Of a stretch of 38,504 bases of DNA, positions 13,572 to 23,083 are shown one piece after another. A model generated the notes under the pieces. It had not been told where the DNA came from. It searched no databases and worked only from the letters and a program-made list of their open reading frames with translations. The stretch comes from an uncultured Eubacteriales bacterium (GTDB lineage Bacteria; Bacillota; Clostridia; Oscillospirales; Oscillospiraceae), in assembly GCA_900317855.1 (NCBI GenBank), contig ONIG01000021.1, positions 1 to 38,504 of the forward strand, given 5' to 3'. Numbering within the stretch: position 1 is the first letter of the stretch; the number at the start of each line of letters is the position of its first letter. The translations under genes and the position numbers were made by a program.

Positions 13572-14018
13572 CAAAAAAGTTCGACGATTACTATTTGTTT
13601 TCATGCATGAAAAAATGTTGCGTTCCTGCACAAAATGTCGATTTTCTTCGTTTCCTGTCGGTTGTGCAGAATTTGCACTGTTACGCTCCGGCGGAAAACA
13701 CGCGTCGTTTCAGGCTTTCCCGCGCGCGGAGAGGATCATAGTTCTTACATTTTTGTGACAACGCGTTTACATAACTATTTTCCGGCTGCGCGTTTGCTAT
13801 AAGTTATCAACATTTTCAACCGACTTTTCAACACGGGATTTTTTCTGTGATTTCAATGGGTTTCTTCATTTTTACACAAATCAGGAAATCCCGGAAACGG
13901 ACTTTGTGGATTTTGCAAACACCAATTTTGTTACCATAACGCAAATCTCTCGCTGCCGCGAGAGATTTGAAAAAATGCTTGACAGGCAAAATGCAGGATT
14001 TGTGCCGCCGGTGATGAT
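13572..14018. other. AT-rich non-coding stretch between tRNA-Thr and radC
   Basis: These 447 bases hold no frame I can support. They are richer in A and T than the flanks. Near 13940 they contain the radC terminator. TTATCAACA near 13803 and GTGGATT near 13907 resemble DnaA boxes imperfectly but are too few to call an origin. Confidence 0.6.
13943..13968 (-). terminator. Terminator of the uvrB-radC operon
   Basis: AAATCTCTCGC and GCGAGAGATTT form an 11-base perfect stem with loop TGCC, about 50 bases past the radC stop. The following T-run on the minus strand is short, so strength is uncertain. Confidence 0.6.
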
Positions 14019-14690
14019 TCAGAGCAGGCCGCTGTCAGCAAATGACACATAATCCTCGCCGCAGACGATGATATGATCCGCGAGCGTGATTCCTACGAGC
14101 AAAAGCGCGTCCCGGATGCGGCGCGTCGTGAGTTCATCCTCGCGCGATGGCAGCGCGTAAGCATCCACATGGTTGTGGCTGAGAATCACAGACACCGCCT
14201 TCTGCGACAGGGCCGTCTCGACGATGGCGCGCACGGACACTTCCGCCGCATTGACCACGCCGCGTCCTATCTCCTTACAGCTGATGAGGCCGCACTTGGC
14301 GTCCAGACACAGGAGGTAGACGACCTCCGTGCGCTCATACAGATACAGCGGCACGAGATAGTTGCCGGCGTCCTCGCTCGAGCGCAGGATCCTCTGCTGA
14401 CGGCGCTTGGCCATCTGATACCGGCGGCCGACCTGCGGGATAAGCGTGAGGAGCGTAGCCACGTTTTCTCCCACGCCTGGCACGCGCATCATATCTTCAA
14501 AACTCGCCTCAAAGACCGCGTCAAGTGTGCCGAAGTGATCCAGCAGCGTATGCGCGAGCTCGTTGACGTCGCGCCGGGGCACGGCGTAAAACAGCAGCAG
14601 TTCGAGCACACTGTGGTCATCGAAGTTATCGAGCCCATTGCGCACGAAGCGTGCTTTCATGCGGGCGCGGTGTCCGTCATGCACGCCCAT
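14019..14690 (-). CDS. radC: RadC-family JAB-domain protein
   Basis: I start this 223-residue protein at the ATG at 14690 (MGVHDGHRARMKARF), the usual beginning of the family; longer readings overlap tsaD without similarity. A helix-hairpin-helix is visible at VPGVGENVATLL. The C-terminal MPN/JAB domain has SHNHVDAYALPSREDE, giving the HxH and Asp metal ligands. RadC was once linked to recombination repair, but its true activity remains unclear. It is the last gene of the uvrB-polA-rimI-tsaD-radC operon and overlaps tsaD by 14 bases. Confidence 0.92.
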   Translation of the reverse strand: MGVHDGHRARMKARFVRNGLDNFDDHSVLELLLFYAVPRRDVNELAHTLLDHFGTLDAVFEASFEDMMRVPGVGENVATLLTLIPQVGRRYQMAKRRQQRILRSSEDAGNYLVPLYLYERTEVVYLLCLDAKCGLISCKEIGRGVVNAAEVSVRAIVETALSQKAVSVILSHNHVDAYALPSREDELTTRRIRDALLLVGITLADHIIVCGEDYVSFADSGLL

Positions 14691-15705
14691 AAAACGGCAC
14701 CTCGGAGATCTCCATGTTGGCCCAGGCATTGAGCTCGCTGCCGGCGTGGGCACCGCGCAGATACTCATAGTATGCCTGGCAGCCGATCATGGCGGCATTG
14801 TCGCCGCAGAGTTTCAGCGGCGGGACGAACAGGCGGATGCCGGCCGCGTCGCACGCAGCCTGAAAATCGCCGCGGATGCGGGAATTGGCCGCAACACCGC
14901 CCGCCACGGCGAGCTTGTCATAGCCGAGCTCCCGGACCGCCGCCATCGTGCGCGGCACAAGGCTCTCGCTCATGGCGCGGCAGAACGACGCGGCGAGCGA
15001 CGCTTTATCGAGCGGCTCGCCCTTCTGCTCCGCCGTGTGGGCGAGATTGATGACGGCCGTTTTCAGCCCGCTGAAGCTCATGTCATACGGGCAGCCGTCC
15101 ACGTGGCCAATGGGGAGCTTGTACTTCCGGTCGTCTCCGGTCTTGGACAGATCGTCGATGGGCTTGCCGCCAGGGTACGGCAGGCCGAGCACGCGCGCGG
15201 TCTTGTCAAAGCACTCGCCGGCCGCATCGTCGCGCGTGGCGCCGAGGATGCGCAGGTCGGTATAGTCGCGCACGTCGCAGATGAGCGTGTTGCCGCCCGA
15301 GATGGCCAGGCACACGAACGGCGGCTCCAGCTCCGGGTAGGCGATGTAGTTGGCCGCGATATGGCCGCGCACATGGTGCACCGGGATGAGCGGCACCCCG
15401 AGTGCGAGCGCGGCGGACTTGGCAAAGTTCACGCCGACGAGCAGCGCGCCGATGAGCCCAGGCGCGCAGGTGACGGCCACGGCGTCAATGTCGCCGCGGG
15501 TCAGGCCGGTCACCGCCAGCGCGCGGTCGGCCAGCTGAGAGATGACCTCCACGTGTGAGCGCGACGCGATCTCAGGCACGACGCCGCCGTAAATGGCATG
15601 CAGATCGGCCTGGGAAAAGACCTGATCGGTCAACACCTCGCGCCCGTCGCGCACGAGGGCAACGGCCGTCTCGTCACAGGAAGATTCAATCGCAAGAATA
15701 ATCAT
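14677..15705 (-). CDS. tsaD: tRNA t6A threonylcarbamoyltransferase TsaD
   Basis: The 342-residue protein starts at the ATG at 15705 (MIILAIESSCDETAVALV); the frame is open further upstream by chance. Kae1/TsaD features are clear: VVPEIASRSHVE, the metal motif HHVRGH, the nucleotide motif AISGGNTL, and VAGGVAANSRIR. It transfers threonylcarbamoyl to A37 of ANN-reading tRNAs together with TsaB and TsaE, which are not in this window. It overlaps rimI by ATGA. The order rimI-tsaD is widely conserved. Confidence 0.96.
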   Translation of the reverse strand: MIILAIESSCDETAVALVRDGREVLTDQVFSQADLHAIYGGVVPEIASRSHVEVISQLADRALAVTGLTRGDIDAVAVTCAPGLIGALLVGVNFAKSAALALGVPLIPVHHVRGHIAANYIAYPELEPPFVCLAISGGNTLICDVRDYTDLRILGATRDDAAGECFDKTARVLGLPYPGGKPIDDLSKTGDDRKYKLPIGHVDGCPYDMSFSGLKTAVINLAHTAEQKGEPLDKASLAASFCRAMSESLVPRTMAAVRELGYDKLAVAGGVAANSRIRGDFQAACDAAGIRLFVPPLKLCGDNAAMIGCQAYYEYLRGAHAGSELNAWANMEISEVPFYGRA

Positions 15706-16160
15706 ATCGTCTCTGCCTCTCTCCGGAACCAGGTCATGAGGAGTGCATCCTCGTCCGGCTTCTGATAGTAATTTCGGCGCTGACCGACGGTCTGAAACCC
15801 GTGCTTGCGGTACAGCGCGATGGCGGGCGCGTTCGATACGCGCACCTCCAGCGTCAAAAATGCGAGATCGAGCGCCGCCGCCCGCGCGCACAGCGCGTCG
15901 AGCAGCGCGTCCGCAACGCCCTGCCGCCGGTGCTCCGGCGCGACGGCGACATTGCCGATGTCGCCCTCGTCGAGCACGTGCAGGAAGTTTGCGTAGCCGA
16001 GCACCGTCTCCCCCGCCGCCGCGATGAGAAACACGTGCCGGTCGTCCGGCAGCTGACTTGCCAGCTGTGCGCGCGTCCACGGTGCGGAAAAGCACGCACG
16101 CTCGAGCGCCTCGAGCTGCGGCAGGTGCGCCGGCCCGGCGTCGCAGATCGTGCAGTCCAT
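15702..16160 (-). CDS. rimI: Ribosomal protein S18 alanine N-acetyltransferase RimI
   Basis: The 152-residue GNAT protein starts at the ATG at 16160 and overlaps the polA stop (TGATG). Visible GNAT elements are the PWTRAQLASQL helix, GDIGNVAVAPEHRRQGVADALL with the acetyl-CoA loop RRQGVA, and LTLEVRVSNAPAIALYRKHGF near the end. RimI acetylates the N-terminus of ribosomal protein S18 and often sits beside tsaD. The substrate is inferred from family and context. Confidence 0.9.
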   Translation of the reverse strand: MDCTICDAGPAHLPQLEALERACFSAPWTRAQLASQLPDDRHVFLIAAAGETVLGYANFLHVLDEGDIGNVAVAPEHRRQGVADALLDALCARAAALDLAFLTLEVRVSNAPAIALYRKHGFQTVGQRRNYYQKPDEDALLMTWFRREAETI

Positions 16161-18721
16161 CAGTGCGCCTCCGCCCAGCTCGCGCCGATCTTCGCGTCCA
16201 CGAGCAGCGGCACGCGGTAATCGACCACGTGCTCCATCTCCTCGACGAGGATGGCGCGGACCGTCTCGGCCTCCGCCGCCGGGCACTCGACGATGAGCTC
16301 GTCGTGCACCTGCAGCAGGAGCTGCGCCTCCAGCCCTTCGGTGCGCATGCGCGCGTCCACGCGCACCATGGCGGCCTTGATGATGTCCGCCGCCGTGCCC
16401 TGAATGGGCATATTGAGCGCCACGCGCTCGCCAAAGCTGCGGAGGTTAAAATTCGACGATTTCAGCTCCGGCAGGTCGCGCCGGCGGCCGAAGAGCGTCG
16501 TGACATAGCCGTCCGCTTTGGCCTGCGCGACGATGCGGTCCATATAGTCGCGCACACCGTGGTACTTGGCAAAATAGCTGTCCATGTACGCCTTGGCCTC
16601 GCTCTGGAACACACCGATGTCCTGCGCGAGGCTGAAGGCCGAGATGCCGTAGACAATGCCGAAATTGACAGCCTTGGCGTGCGAGCGCTGCAGCGGCGTG
16701 ACCTCGTCGAGCGGCACGCCGAACACCTGCGACGCTGTGACGGCGTGGATGTCCTCCCCGCTGCGGAAGGCCGCGATCATGGTCTCGTCATCGGCGATGT
16801 GCGCGAGCAGACGCAGCTCGATCTGGCTGTAGTCCGCGTCCACGAGCACCTTGCCGGGCGAGGCCACGAACATATTGCGGATCTGCGCGCCGAGCTCGCG
16901 GCGCACGGGAATGTTCTGCAGGTTCGGTTCCGTGGACGACAGGCGCCCCGTCGCCGTAACGGTCATCTGGAAGTTCGTGTGGATACGCCCGTCGGCCGAG
17001 ATCTCCTTGAGCAGCCCGTCGGCATAGGTGGACTTGAGCTTCGTGAGCATGCGGTAGTCCAGGATTTGATCGATGATCGGGTGCTTGCCGCGCAGCTTTT
17101 CGAGCACGGCGGCATTCGTGCTCCAGCCGGTCTTCGTCTTTTTCCCTGCCGGGAGCATAAGCTGGTCAAACAGCACGTGGCCGAGCTGCTTCGGCGACTG
17201 GATGTTGAACGGCTCGCCCGCGCAGGCCCAGATGCTCTGCTGCAGCTGCTCGATGGCGCTCGTGAGACTTTCGCCGAAATCATACAGTGCCTTGCGGTCG
17301 ACAAGAAAGCCCGTGTGCTCCATGCGCGCCAGCACCGGACACAGCGGCAGCTCGATGTCCGTATAGAGCGGCAGCATGCCGAGCGCGTCCATCTTTTCCC
17401 GCAGCACCGGCTGCAGCGCCCAGACGGCCTGCGCGTCCGGCGCTTCCCCGCCGAGATAAGCCTGCGCGAGACGCGGCAGGTCATAGTTCCCGGCCGTAGC
17501 GTCGAGCAGATAGGCCGCCAGCGCCGTGTCGAACACGAACCCGTCCGTCGGCAGGCCCTCGGCGAGCAGCGCGCGCATGAGGTCTTTGATGTTATGCCCC
17601 GCTTTGTGCACGCGGCCCGAAAACAGCAGGCGCAGGAATGCGTTGTAATCATCGCCGAGCTGCGCCCACGCGAGCGCATAGCACGCCTTGCCGTCGCAGA
17701 GCGTGAGCGCGTCGAGCCCGTCGGGCGCGAGCACCGCGACATACGGCGCCGCCGTGACCGCCTGCTCAAGCGCGTGCAGCGCTGTGCTGTCCGTCACGTC
17801 CACGGTCGGCAGCTGCGGCAGCGCGCCCTCCGGCGCAGCCGCGCCGTCGGCCGGCTGCAGGCCCCACTTTTCCGAGAGCTTCAAAAAGCCCAGCCGCCGG
17901 AACCAGTCATAGAGCTCGGGGCGGTAGTCCCGATTCCAGGCTGCCGATTCTGGTGCGAAATCAATGGGCGCGTCCGTGTGAATCGTGGCGAGGTCGAACG
18001 ACAGCTGCGCGCTCTCGCGCCCTTCTGCGAGCTTTTTGCGCACGCTGGGCTTGATGTCCAGCGTGTCCAGATCGCGGTAAATATCCGCCACCGTGCCGAA
18101 GCGCACGAGCAGATCCTTCGCCGTCTTTTCGCCGATGCCGGGCACGCCGGGGATGTTGTCCGAGCTGTCGCCCATGAGCGCCTTGAGGTCGATCATATGG
18201 ATGGGGTCAAACCCGTACTCGGTGCGAAACACCTCGGGCGTGTATTCGATCGTCTCCGTCTGGCCCATGCGAGTCTTGACGTGGCAGACGTGGGTGGTGT
18301 CCGTGATGAGCTGGAGGCTGTCCTTGTCGCCGGTGACGATCTCGCACGCCCAGCCGGCGGCCTCGCAGTGCTTGGCGACCGTGCCGAGCAGGTCGTCCGC
18401 CTCCCACCCGGCCAGCTCCAGCCGCCGGATGCCCATGTAGTCAAGCGTCTGCTTGAGCAGCGGCATCTGCACGACGAGTTCCTCCGGCATGGGCTTGCGC
18501 TGGGCCTTATAGAGCGCGTACTGCTCATGGCGGAACGTCGGCGCGTGCACGTCAAACGCCACGCACACCGCCTGCGGCTGCTCGAGCTCGAGGATGCGCT
18601 GGAAAATGGTCAGAAAACCGTAGACCGCGTTCGTCGGCGTGCCGTCGGGCGCATTGAGCATGCGGATGCCGTAAAAGGCGCGGTTGACGATGCTGTTGCC
18701 GTCGAGAATCATGAGTTTCAT
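16160..18721 (-). CDS. polA: DNA polymerase I
   Basis: The 853-residue protein starts at the ATG at 18721, after AAGGAGG. The N-terminal 5'-3' nuclease begins MKLMILDGNSIVNRAFYG and includes GWEADDLLGT, GDKDSLQL and the PGVPGIGEKTA helix-hairpin-helix. The middle exonuclease-like domain (about residues 300-460) lacks the DxE motif and the YxxxD motif, so proofreading is probably lost, as in other Firmicutes PolA. The polymerase domain has DADYSQIELRLLAH (motif A), RSHAKAVNFGIVYG (motif B) and QVHDELI (motif C). It acts in repair and Okazaki fragment processing, in line with uvrB upstream. Confidence 0.97.
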   Translation of the reverse strand: MKLMILDGNSIVNRAFYGIRMLNAPDGTPTNAVYGFLTIFQRILELEQPQAVCVAFDVHAPTFRHEQYALYKAQRKPMPEELVVQMPLLKQTLDYMGIRRLELAGWEADDLLGTVAKHCEAAGWACEIVTGDKDSLQLITDTTHVCHVKTRMGQTETIEYTPEVFRTEYGFDPIHMIDLKALMGDSSDNIPGVPGIGEKTAKDLLVRFGTVADIYRDLDTLDIKPSVRKKLAEGRESAQLSFDLATIHTDAPIDFAPESAAWNRDYRPELYDWFRRLGFLKLSEKWGLQPADGAAAPEGALPQLPTVDVTDSTALHALEQAVTAAPYVAVLAPDGLDALTLCDGKACYALAWAQLGDDYNAFLRLLFSGRVHKAGHNIKDLMRALLAEGLPTDGFVFDTALAAYLLDATAGNYDLPRLAQAYLGGEAPDAQAVWALQPVLREKMDALGMLPLYTDIELPLCPVLARMEHTGFLVDRKALYDFGESLTSAIEQLQQSIWACAGEPFNIQSPKQLGHVLFDQLMLPAGKKTKTGWSTNAAVLEKLRGKHPIIDQILDYRMLTKLKSTYADGLLKEISADGRIHTNFQMTVTATGRLSSTEPNLQNIPVRRELGAQIRNMFVASPGKVLVDADYSQIELRLLAHIADDETMIAAFRSGEDIHAVTASQVFGVPLDEVTPLQRSHAKAVNFGIVYGISAFSLAQDIGVFQSEAKAYMDSYFAKYHGVRDYMDRIVAQAKADGYVTTLFGRRRDLPELKSSNFNLRSFGERVALNMPIQGTAADIIKAAMVRVDARMRTEGLEAQLLLQVHDELIVECPAAEAETVRAILVEEMEHVVDYRVPLLVDAKIGASWAEAH

Positions 18722-18741
18722 TCGGGTATCCTCCTTGCGCG

Positions 18742-20703
18742 TCACTGGCCGCGCAGTTCAATGAGCCGGTCGCGCAGCACCGCGGCATACTCGTACTCGA
18801 GCATTTCGGCCGCCTTCTTCATCTGGGCCTCGAGCCGCGCGATCTCGGCCCGGCGCTCGGCCTCCGTCATCTTCACGCCGTCGGCACGCTTGGGTGCCTC
18901 GACGTCACTCGAAATTTCGAGCAGCTCGCGCACGCTCTTGACGATCGTCTTCGGCACGATGCCGTGCGCCTGGTTGTAGGCCGCCTGCTTGGCGCGGCGG
19001 CGGTTGGTCTCCATGATGGCCGCGTGCATGGCGGCCGTCTCCTTATCGGCGTACATGATGACCGTGCCCTCGGCGTTGCGCGCCGCGCGGCCGATCGTCT
19101 GGATCAGGCTCGTCTCGCTGCGCAGGAAGCCCTCCTTGTCCGCGTCGAGGATCGCCACGAGCGACACCTCCGGCAGGTCAAGCCCCTCGCGCAGGAGGTT
19201 GATGCCGACGAGCACGTCAAACGCGCCGGTGCGCAGGTCGCGGATGATCTCCATGCGCTCGATGGCGCCGATATCGTGGTGCAGATAGCGGCAGCGGATG
19301 CCTGCGTTCGTGAGGTAGGCCGAGAGATCCTCAGCCATCTTCTTCGTGAGCGTGGTCACGAGCGTGCGCTCGTTTTTGGCGATGCGCGCGTTGATCTCGC
19401 CGATGAGATCGTCGATCTGCCCCTCGATGGGCCGCACGAAGATCTGCGGGTCGAGCAGGCCGGTCGGGCGGATGATCTGCTCGGCGATCTGGCCCGCGTG
19501 TTCGCGCTCGTAGTCGCCCGGCGTGGCCGAGACGTAGATGGCCTGGTTCACCCGCTGCTCGAACTCCTCAAACTTCAGCGGGCGGTTATCATACGCGCTC
19601 GGCAGGCGGAAGCCGTACTCGACGAGCGAGTCCTTGCGCGCGCGGTCGCCGCGGTACATGGCGCGCACCTGCGGCAGCGTGACGTGGCTCTCGTCGACAA
19701 AGAGCAGAAAATCCTTCGGAAAATAGTCCAGCAGCGTCATCGGCGCGCTGCCGGGAGCGCGGCCGCTGATGATGCGCGAATAGTTCTCGATGCCGGAGCA
19801 GTAGCCAAGCTCCTGCATCATTTCAATGTCATAGTCCGTGCGCTGACGGATGCGCTGCGCCTCGAGGAGTTTGCCCTGCTGCTCGAACGTTTTCACGCGC
19901 GCGTCGCACTCGGCGCGGATCTCGCCGATGGCGCGCTCCATCTTCTCGTGCGTCGTGACGTAGTGCGACGCGGGATAGATCGCCACATGGCTGAGCGTGC
20001 GGATGGGCGCGCCGGTGACGACGTTGATGTCCGAAATGCGGTCGATCTCGTCGCCGAAAAACTCCACGCGCACGGCGTGGTCAGAGGAATAGGCCGGGAA
20101 AATGTCGATCGTATCGCCGCGGACGCGGAACATGTTGCGCGCAAAGGCGATGTCGTTGCGTTCGTAGCGGATGTCGATGAGCTTGCGCATGAGTTCCTCC
20201 GGGTCGCGCTGCTGGCCGGTGCGCAGGGAGATGACCATGTTGGCATAGTCGATCGGGTCGCCGAGGCCGTAGATGCACGACACGGACGAGACAACGATCA
20301 CGTCCCGCCGCTCAAACAGGCTCGACGTGGCCGAGTGGCGCAGACGCTCGATCTCATCGTTGATGGAAGCGTCCTTTTCGATGAACGTGTCCGTATGCGG
20401 GATGTACGCCTCCGGCTGGTAGTAGTCGTAGTACGAGACGAAATACTCCACGGCGTTGTTCGGAAAAAACTCCTTGAACTCGCTGCACAGCTGTGCCGCG
20501 AGGATCTTGTTGTGCGCGAGCACGAGCGTCGGCCGCTGAACGCGCTCGATGACCTTGGCCATCGTGTACGTCTTGCCGGAGCCGGTCACGCCGAGCAGCA
20601 CCTGCTCGTCGATGCCGTTTTCCAGCCCCTGCACGAGCGTGTCGATCGCCTCGGGCTGGTCGCCCGACGGCTCATAGGGCGAAATGACTTCAAAATCCGG
20701 CAC
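18742..20703 (-). CDS. uvrB: Excinuclease ABC subunit UvrB
   Basis: I start the 653-residue protein at the GTG at 20703, seven bases after AGAGGAGG; an ATG at 20730 lacks a ribosome site. Walker A is GVTGSGKT (residues 38-45). The beta-hairpin region follows, with [10 protein letters not shown]. Helicase motifs include [15 protein letters not shown], and QTIGRAARN. The C-terminal UvrB-UvrC contact helix ([20 protein letters not shown]) is present. It verifies lesions in nucleotide excision repair with UvrA and UvrC, which are not in this window. It leads the repair operon and is 20 bases before polA. Confidence 0.98.
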   Translation of the reverse strand: MPDFEVISPYEPSGDQPEAIDTLVQGLENGIDEQVLLGVTGSGKTYTMAKVIERVQRPTLVLAHNKILAAQLCSEFKEFFPNNAVEYFVSYYDYYQPEAYIPHTDTFIEKDASINDEIERLRHSATSSLFERRDVIVVSSVSCIYGLGDPIDYANMVISLRTGQQRDPEELMRKLIDIRYERNDIAFARNMFRVRGDTIDIFPAYSSDHAVRVEFFGDEIDRISDINVVTGAPIRTLSHVAIYPASHYVTTHEKMERAIGEIRAECDARVKTFEQQGKLLEAQRIRQRTDYDIEMMQELGYCSGIENYSRIISGRAPGSAPMTLLDYFPKDFLLFVDESHVTLPQVRAMYRGDRARKDSLVEYGFRLPSAYDNRPLKFEEFEQRVNQAIYVSATPGDYEREHAGQIAEQIIRPTGLLDPQIFVRPIEGQIDDLIGEINARIAKNERTLVTTLTKKMAEDLSAYLTNAGIRCRYLHHDIGAIERMEIIRDLRTGAFDVLVGINLLREGLDLPEVSLVAILDADKEGFLRSETSLIQTIGRAARNAEGTVIMYADKETAAMHAAIMETNRRRAKQAAYNQAHGIVPKTIVKSVRELLEISSDVEAPKRADGVKMTEAERRAEIARLEAQMKKAAEMLEYEYAAVLRDRLIELRGQ

Positions 20704-20738
20704 GAAACGGCCTCCTCTGCAAAAAATCAAATCAGAAT

Positions 20739-20767
20739 ATTATACCACCATACGTCCCGTTTCACAA
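20739..20767 (-). promoter_or_regulatory. uvrB operon promoter
   Basis: TTGTGA (20767-20762), a 17-base spacer and TATAAT (20744-20739) on the minus strand. It begins right after the araM terminator stem. No LexA-type site is evident. Confidence 0.75.
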
Positions 20768-20775
20768 GCGGAAAA

Positions 20776-20801
20776 CGCCCGGAAGCGGCTGCTTCCGGGC
20801 G
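20776..20801 (-). terminator. araM terminator
   Basis: An 11-base perfect stem (CGCCCGGAAGC with GCTTCCGGGCG) and loop, followed by TTTTCC on the minus strand. It separates araM from uvrB. Confidence 0.88.
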
Positions 20802-20816
20802 CACACATGTCTGCAA

Positions 20817-22058
20817 TTATTCGCCGAAATCGAGCACACGGCGCATGCGGATGAGCGTCAGGCGGTTGCGGATGGCCGCCGAAACGCTGAGCATGTCCTC
20901 CGACAGGGCCGGGTCGATGCCGATCTGCTCGGGCTTGTAGAACGCGCCGAGCTTCTCGCACAGCGCGGCCAGCTCCTCGGCCGAGGGGATCTCGGCGATG
21001 ATGGCGCGGATCTCGTCCCAGTGGTCGACGATGTTCTGCGCATCGAACGTGCCGAGCACGTCGTTTTCGTTCTCCTTCATGATGCCGTCGGCAAGGGGGC
21101 CGAACTTCTCGTCCACCCACGCGCGCGTCAGCGGCTCGAAGGGCTTGGCCTTCGGTGTCGGGAGCGAGGCAAGGTAATGATACTCCTTCGCGCACAGGTA
21201 CGTGCCCACGCCGACACACTGACCGTGCATGCCGTGCGCGGATTCAAACCGCGGCGGCTTCATCTCCACCAGGTGCGCCATCAGGTGCTCGGCGCCGGAG
21301 GCGGCGCGGGAGTGGTTGAGCAGCTGCATGGTCAGGCCGGAGATCATCTGCGCCATGGTCATGGCCTCGAAGTCCGGCTTGCCGCCGGCCGCCATATCGT
21401 CGGCCGCTTTGCGCATGATGGTCAGCGCCTCCTCGGCGAGGTCAGCGACCATCGGGCAGTAATACTCGCCCGAGACGAGGTGCGCGATCTTCCAGTCCGC
21501 CAGAGAGATGTACTTGGCCAGAATGTCCGAAATGCCGCTCACGGTCAGCCACAGGGGCGCGCCGGAGACGACGTTCAGGTCGCAGACGACGAGCGCCGCC
21601 GCCTGCATGGGGATGGACTTTTTCTGCCCGTCGATGATGATCGAGCAGATATTGGCCGTGAAGCCGTCGGAGCTCGCCAGCGTCGGCACCGCGACGAACG
21701 GGATGCCGAGATGGTAGGCCGGGTAGCGGCCGAAGTCCATGATCGTGCCGGAGCCGACCGCGACGATGACGTCCGGATGGTCGAGCTGGCGCATCATGTC
21801 CTCGATCATGCCCTTTTCGGAGTGCAGGCCCTCGGCGTTGAGGACGATCTCCTGATCGGCGCGCACATGCTTGAGCGTCGGGAGGTTGTAGGTGTTCGTA
21901 TCGTAAATGACGGCGCGCTTGCCGGTCAGGCCGACCTCGTCCATATACTGGTCGAACTTGTCGAGCGCGTTATATTCCACGACGACCTTCTTCGTCTCCA
22001 GTGTGTGCTCGCGGCCGCAGCGGCACGGGCCGACATATTTGCTGCAATCGAGAATCAT
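20817..22058 (-). CDS. araM: sn-Glycerol-1-phosphate dehydrogenase
   Basis: The 413-residue protein belongs to the AraM/EgsA branch of the iron-dependent alcohol dehydrogenase superfamily, which reduces dihydroxyacetone phosphate to sn-glycerol 1-phosphate with NAD(P)H. Features are the N-terminal CRCGREH motif, AVGSGTIMDFGRY for nucleotide binding, PTLASSDGFTAN, and metal ligands in SGAEHLMAHLVE and SAHGMHGQCVGVG. In B. subtilis the product feeds archaeal-type heptaprenylglyceryl lipids via PcrB; no pcrB is seen here. It has its own promoter and terminator. Confidence 0.87.
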   Translation of the reverse strand: MILDCSKYVGPCRCGREHTLETKKVVVEYNALDKFDQYMDEVGLTGKRAVIYDTNTYNLPTLKHVRADQEIVLNAEGLHSEKGMIEDMMRQLDHPDVIVAVGSGTIMDFGRYPAYHLGIPFVAVPTLASSDGFTANICSIIIDGQKKSIPMQAAALVVCDLNVVSGAPLWLTVSGISDILAKYISLADWKIAHLVSGEYYCPMVADLAEEALTIMRKAADDMAAGGKPDFEAMTMAQMISGLTMQLLNHSRAASGAEHLMAHLVEMKPPRFESAHGMHGQCVGVGTYLCAKEYHYLASLPTPKAKPFEPLTRAWVDEKFGPLADGIMKENENDVLGTFDAQNIVDHWDEIRAIIAEIPSAEELAALCEKLGAFYKPEQIGIDPALSEDMLSVSAAIRNRLTLIRMRRVLDFGE

Positions 22059-22081
22059 GCAAACATCGCTCCTATTCTGAT

Positions 22082-22095
22082 ATGAAAATTTTCAT
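22082..22095. promoter_or_regulatory. Palindrome in the araM leader
   Basis: ATGAAAATTTTCAT is a perfect 14-base palindrome lying just past the araM -10 box, where a repressor would block initiation. No cognate regulator is in the window. Confidence 0.4.
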
Positions 22096-22099
22096 TACC

Positions 22100-22128
22100 A
22101 GCATATTGATTTTTCCCGGCAAAGTCAA
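22100..22128 (-). promoter_or_regulatory. araM promoter
   Basis: TTGACT (22128-22123), a 17-base spacer and TATGCT (22105-22100) on the minus strand, about 40 bases before the start codon. Confidence 0.75.
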
Positions 22129-22361
22129 GTCCTCCGGCCGCATATCCCGCCCAAAACGCAGAAAACGTTCCATTTTCGTTTTCATTGAAAAACGTTCATT
22201 CAAAACTTTAAGGGTCTATTCAGGCGCTGCCGGTTGCAAAACGCATGCGCGGGGTGTAAGATGACAAAGTCGCTTTACAAAGATTTTAAGTACATTTTAC
22301 ATTCCGGCGAACCTTTTCGTCTTTTCTATAGATATCCTTTGTACCTGGACGGTGATTCTTT
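22129..22361. other. Remainder of the divergent araM/PAP2 intergenic region
   Basis: With the leader and promoter above, the araM-PAP2 gap is 303 bases. It contains two near-identical AAACGTTC blocks (in 22161-22174 and 22187-22200) and TTTACA near 22274, which could be a -35 box for the PAP2 gene with a weak -10. No frame is supported. Confidence 0.4.
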
Positions 22362-23024
22362 ATGGAACTGACTGCGATCGCGCAGTGGCTCAACACCGCG
22401 TTTGCGGGCTATGACTATGCCATTTTGCAGGCGCTGCACAATTTGGCCGGGGCGGCGGGCGGCTTCTTCACGCCGCTGTGCCGGGCCATCACGCTGCTGG
22501 GCGAGAAGGGCATCCTCTTTCTCGTGCTCGGCATCGTGCTGATGCTGTTTCCGAAAACGCGCAAGGTGGGCATCTGCATGTTCGGCGCCGTGTGCTGCGG
22601 CGCGCTCATCACAAACTTCTGGCTCAAGGACTTTGTCGCCCGGCCGCGCCCGCTGACGGTGGAGCCCTTCCGCACCTGGTGGCAAGCTGCCGGCGCGTAT
22701 GCCGAGAGCGAGTACTCCTTCCCCTCCGGCCATGTGACAGCCGCGATGGCCGGCGTGACCGCGCTCGTGCTCGCGGGAAAAAAGCCCGCGCGCTGGTGGG
22801 CCTACCTGTTTGTGCTGGCCATGGGCGTTGCGCGCAACTACCTCATGGCGCACTACCCGTCCGACGTGCTCGGCGGAATGATCGTTGGGCTGATCGCGGC
22901 GACGGTCGCCTATGCGATCACGCTGCTGATCTATCGTATCGTGTCGGCGCACCCGGACAATCGCTTCTGCCGCTTTGTACTCCACGGCGGCATCGGCAGC
23001 AAAAAAGAGCGGCAGGCCGCATGA
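22362..23024 (+). CDS. PAP2-family membrane phosphatase
   Basis: The 220-residue protein has about five or six hydrophobic segments. The three acid phosphatase motifs are present: KDFVARPRP (residues about 89-97), SFPSGH (about 124-129) and RNYLMAHYPSD (about 165-175). Members dephosphorylate lipid phosphates such as undecaprenyl pyrophosphate or phosphatidic acid at the cytoplasmic membrane. A role in recycling the wall carrier lipid is likely but not proven. It is alone on the plus strand, with a weak ribosome site. Confidence 0.9.
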   Translation: MELTAIAQWLNTAFAGYDYAILQALHNLAGAAGGFFTPLCRAITLLGEKGILFLVLGIVLMLFPKTRKVGICMFGAVCCGALITNFWLKDFVARPRPLTVEPFRTWWQAAGAYAESEYSFPSGHVTAAMAGVTALVLAGKKPARWWAYLFVLAMGVARNYLMAHYPSDVLGGMIVGLIAATVAYAITLLIYRIVSAHPDNRFCRFVLHGGIGSKKERQAA

Positions 23025-23037
23025 GCCTGCCGAACGC

Positions 23038-23075
23038 AAAAGCCCGCTTCGCACGGCCGTGCGAGGCGGGCTTTT
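23038..23075. terminator. Bidirectional terminator between PAP2 and alcohol dehydrogenase genes
   Basis: AAAAGCCCGC pairs with GCGGGCTTTT and further GC-rich arms inside. The convergent genes on both sides share it. Confidence 0.88.
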
Positions 23076-23083
23076 CTATGTGC

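Noticed and set aside
13800..13915. DnaA-box-like sequences suggesting an origin
   Set aside because: Only two imperfect matches, no AT-rich unwinding element with repeats and no dnaA/dnaN nearby.
14677..16434. A 585-codon frame that would fuse extra N-terminal sequence to TsaD
   Set aside because: The extra part lies antisense-free but out of frame across rimI and the polA end, is Arg/Ala-rich and lacks family similarity. TsaD has a clear start at 15705.
16058..18979. A 973-codon open frame on the plus strand opposite polA
   Set aside because: It is a high-GC shadow: its composition is His/Arg/Asp-rich, it has no domain, and it lies wholly opposite the clearly real polA, rimI and uvrB genes.
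18964..20940. A 658-codon plus-strand frame opposite uvrB
   Set aside because: Same type of shadow; no motifs and no ribosome site, and it would overlap the uvrB promoter and araM terminator.
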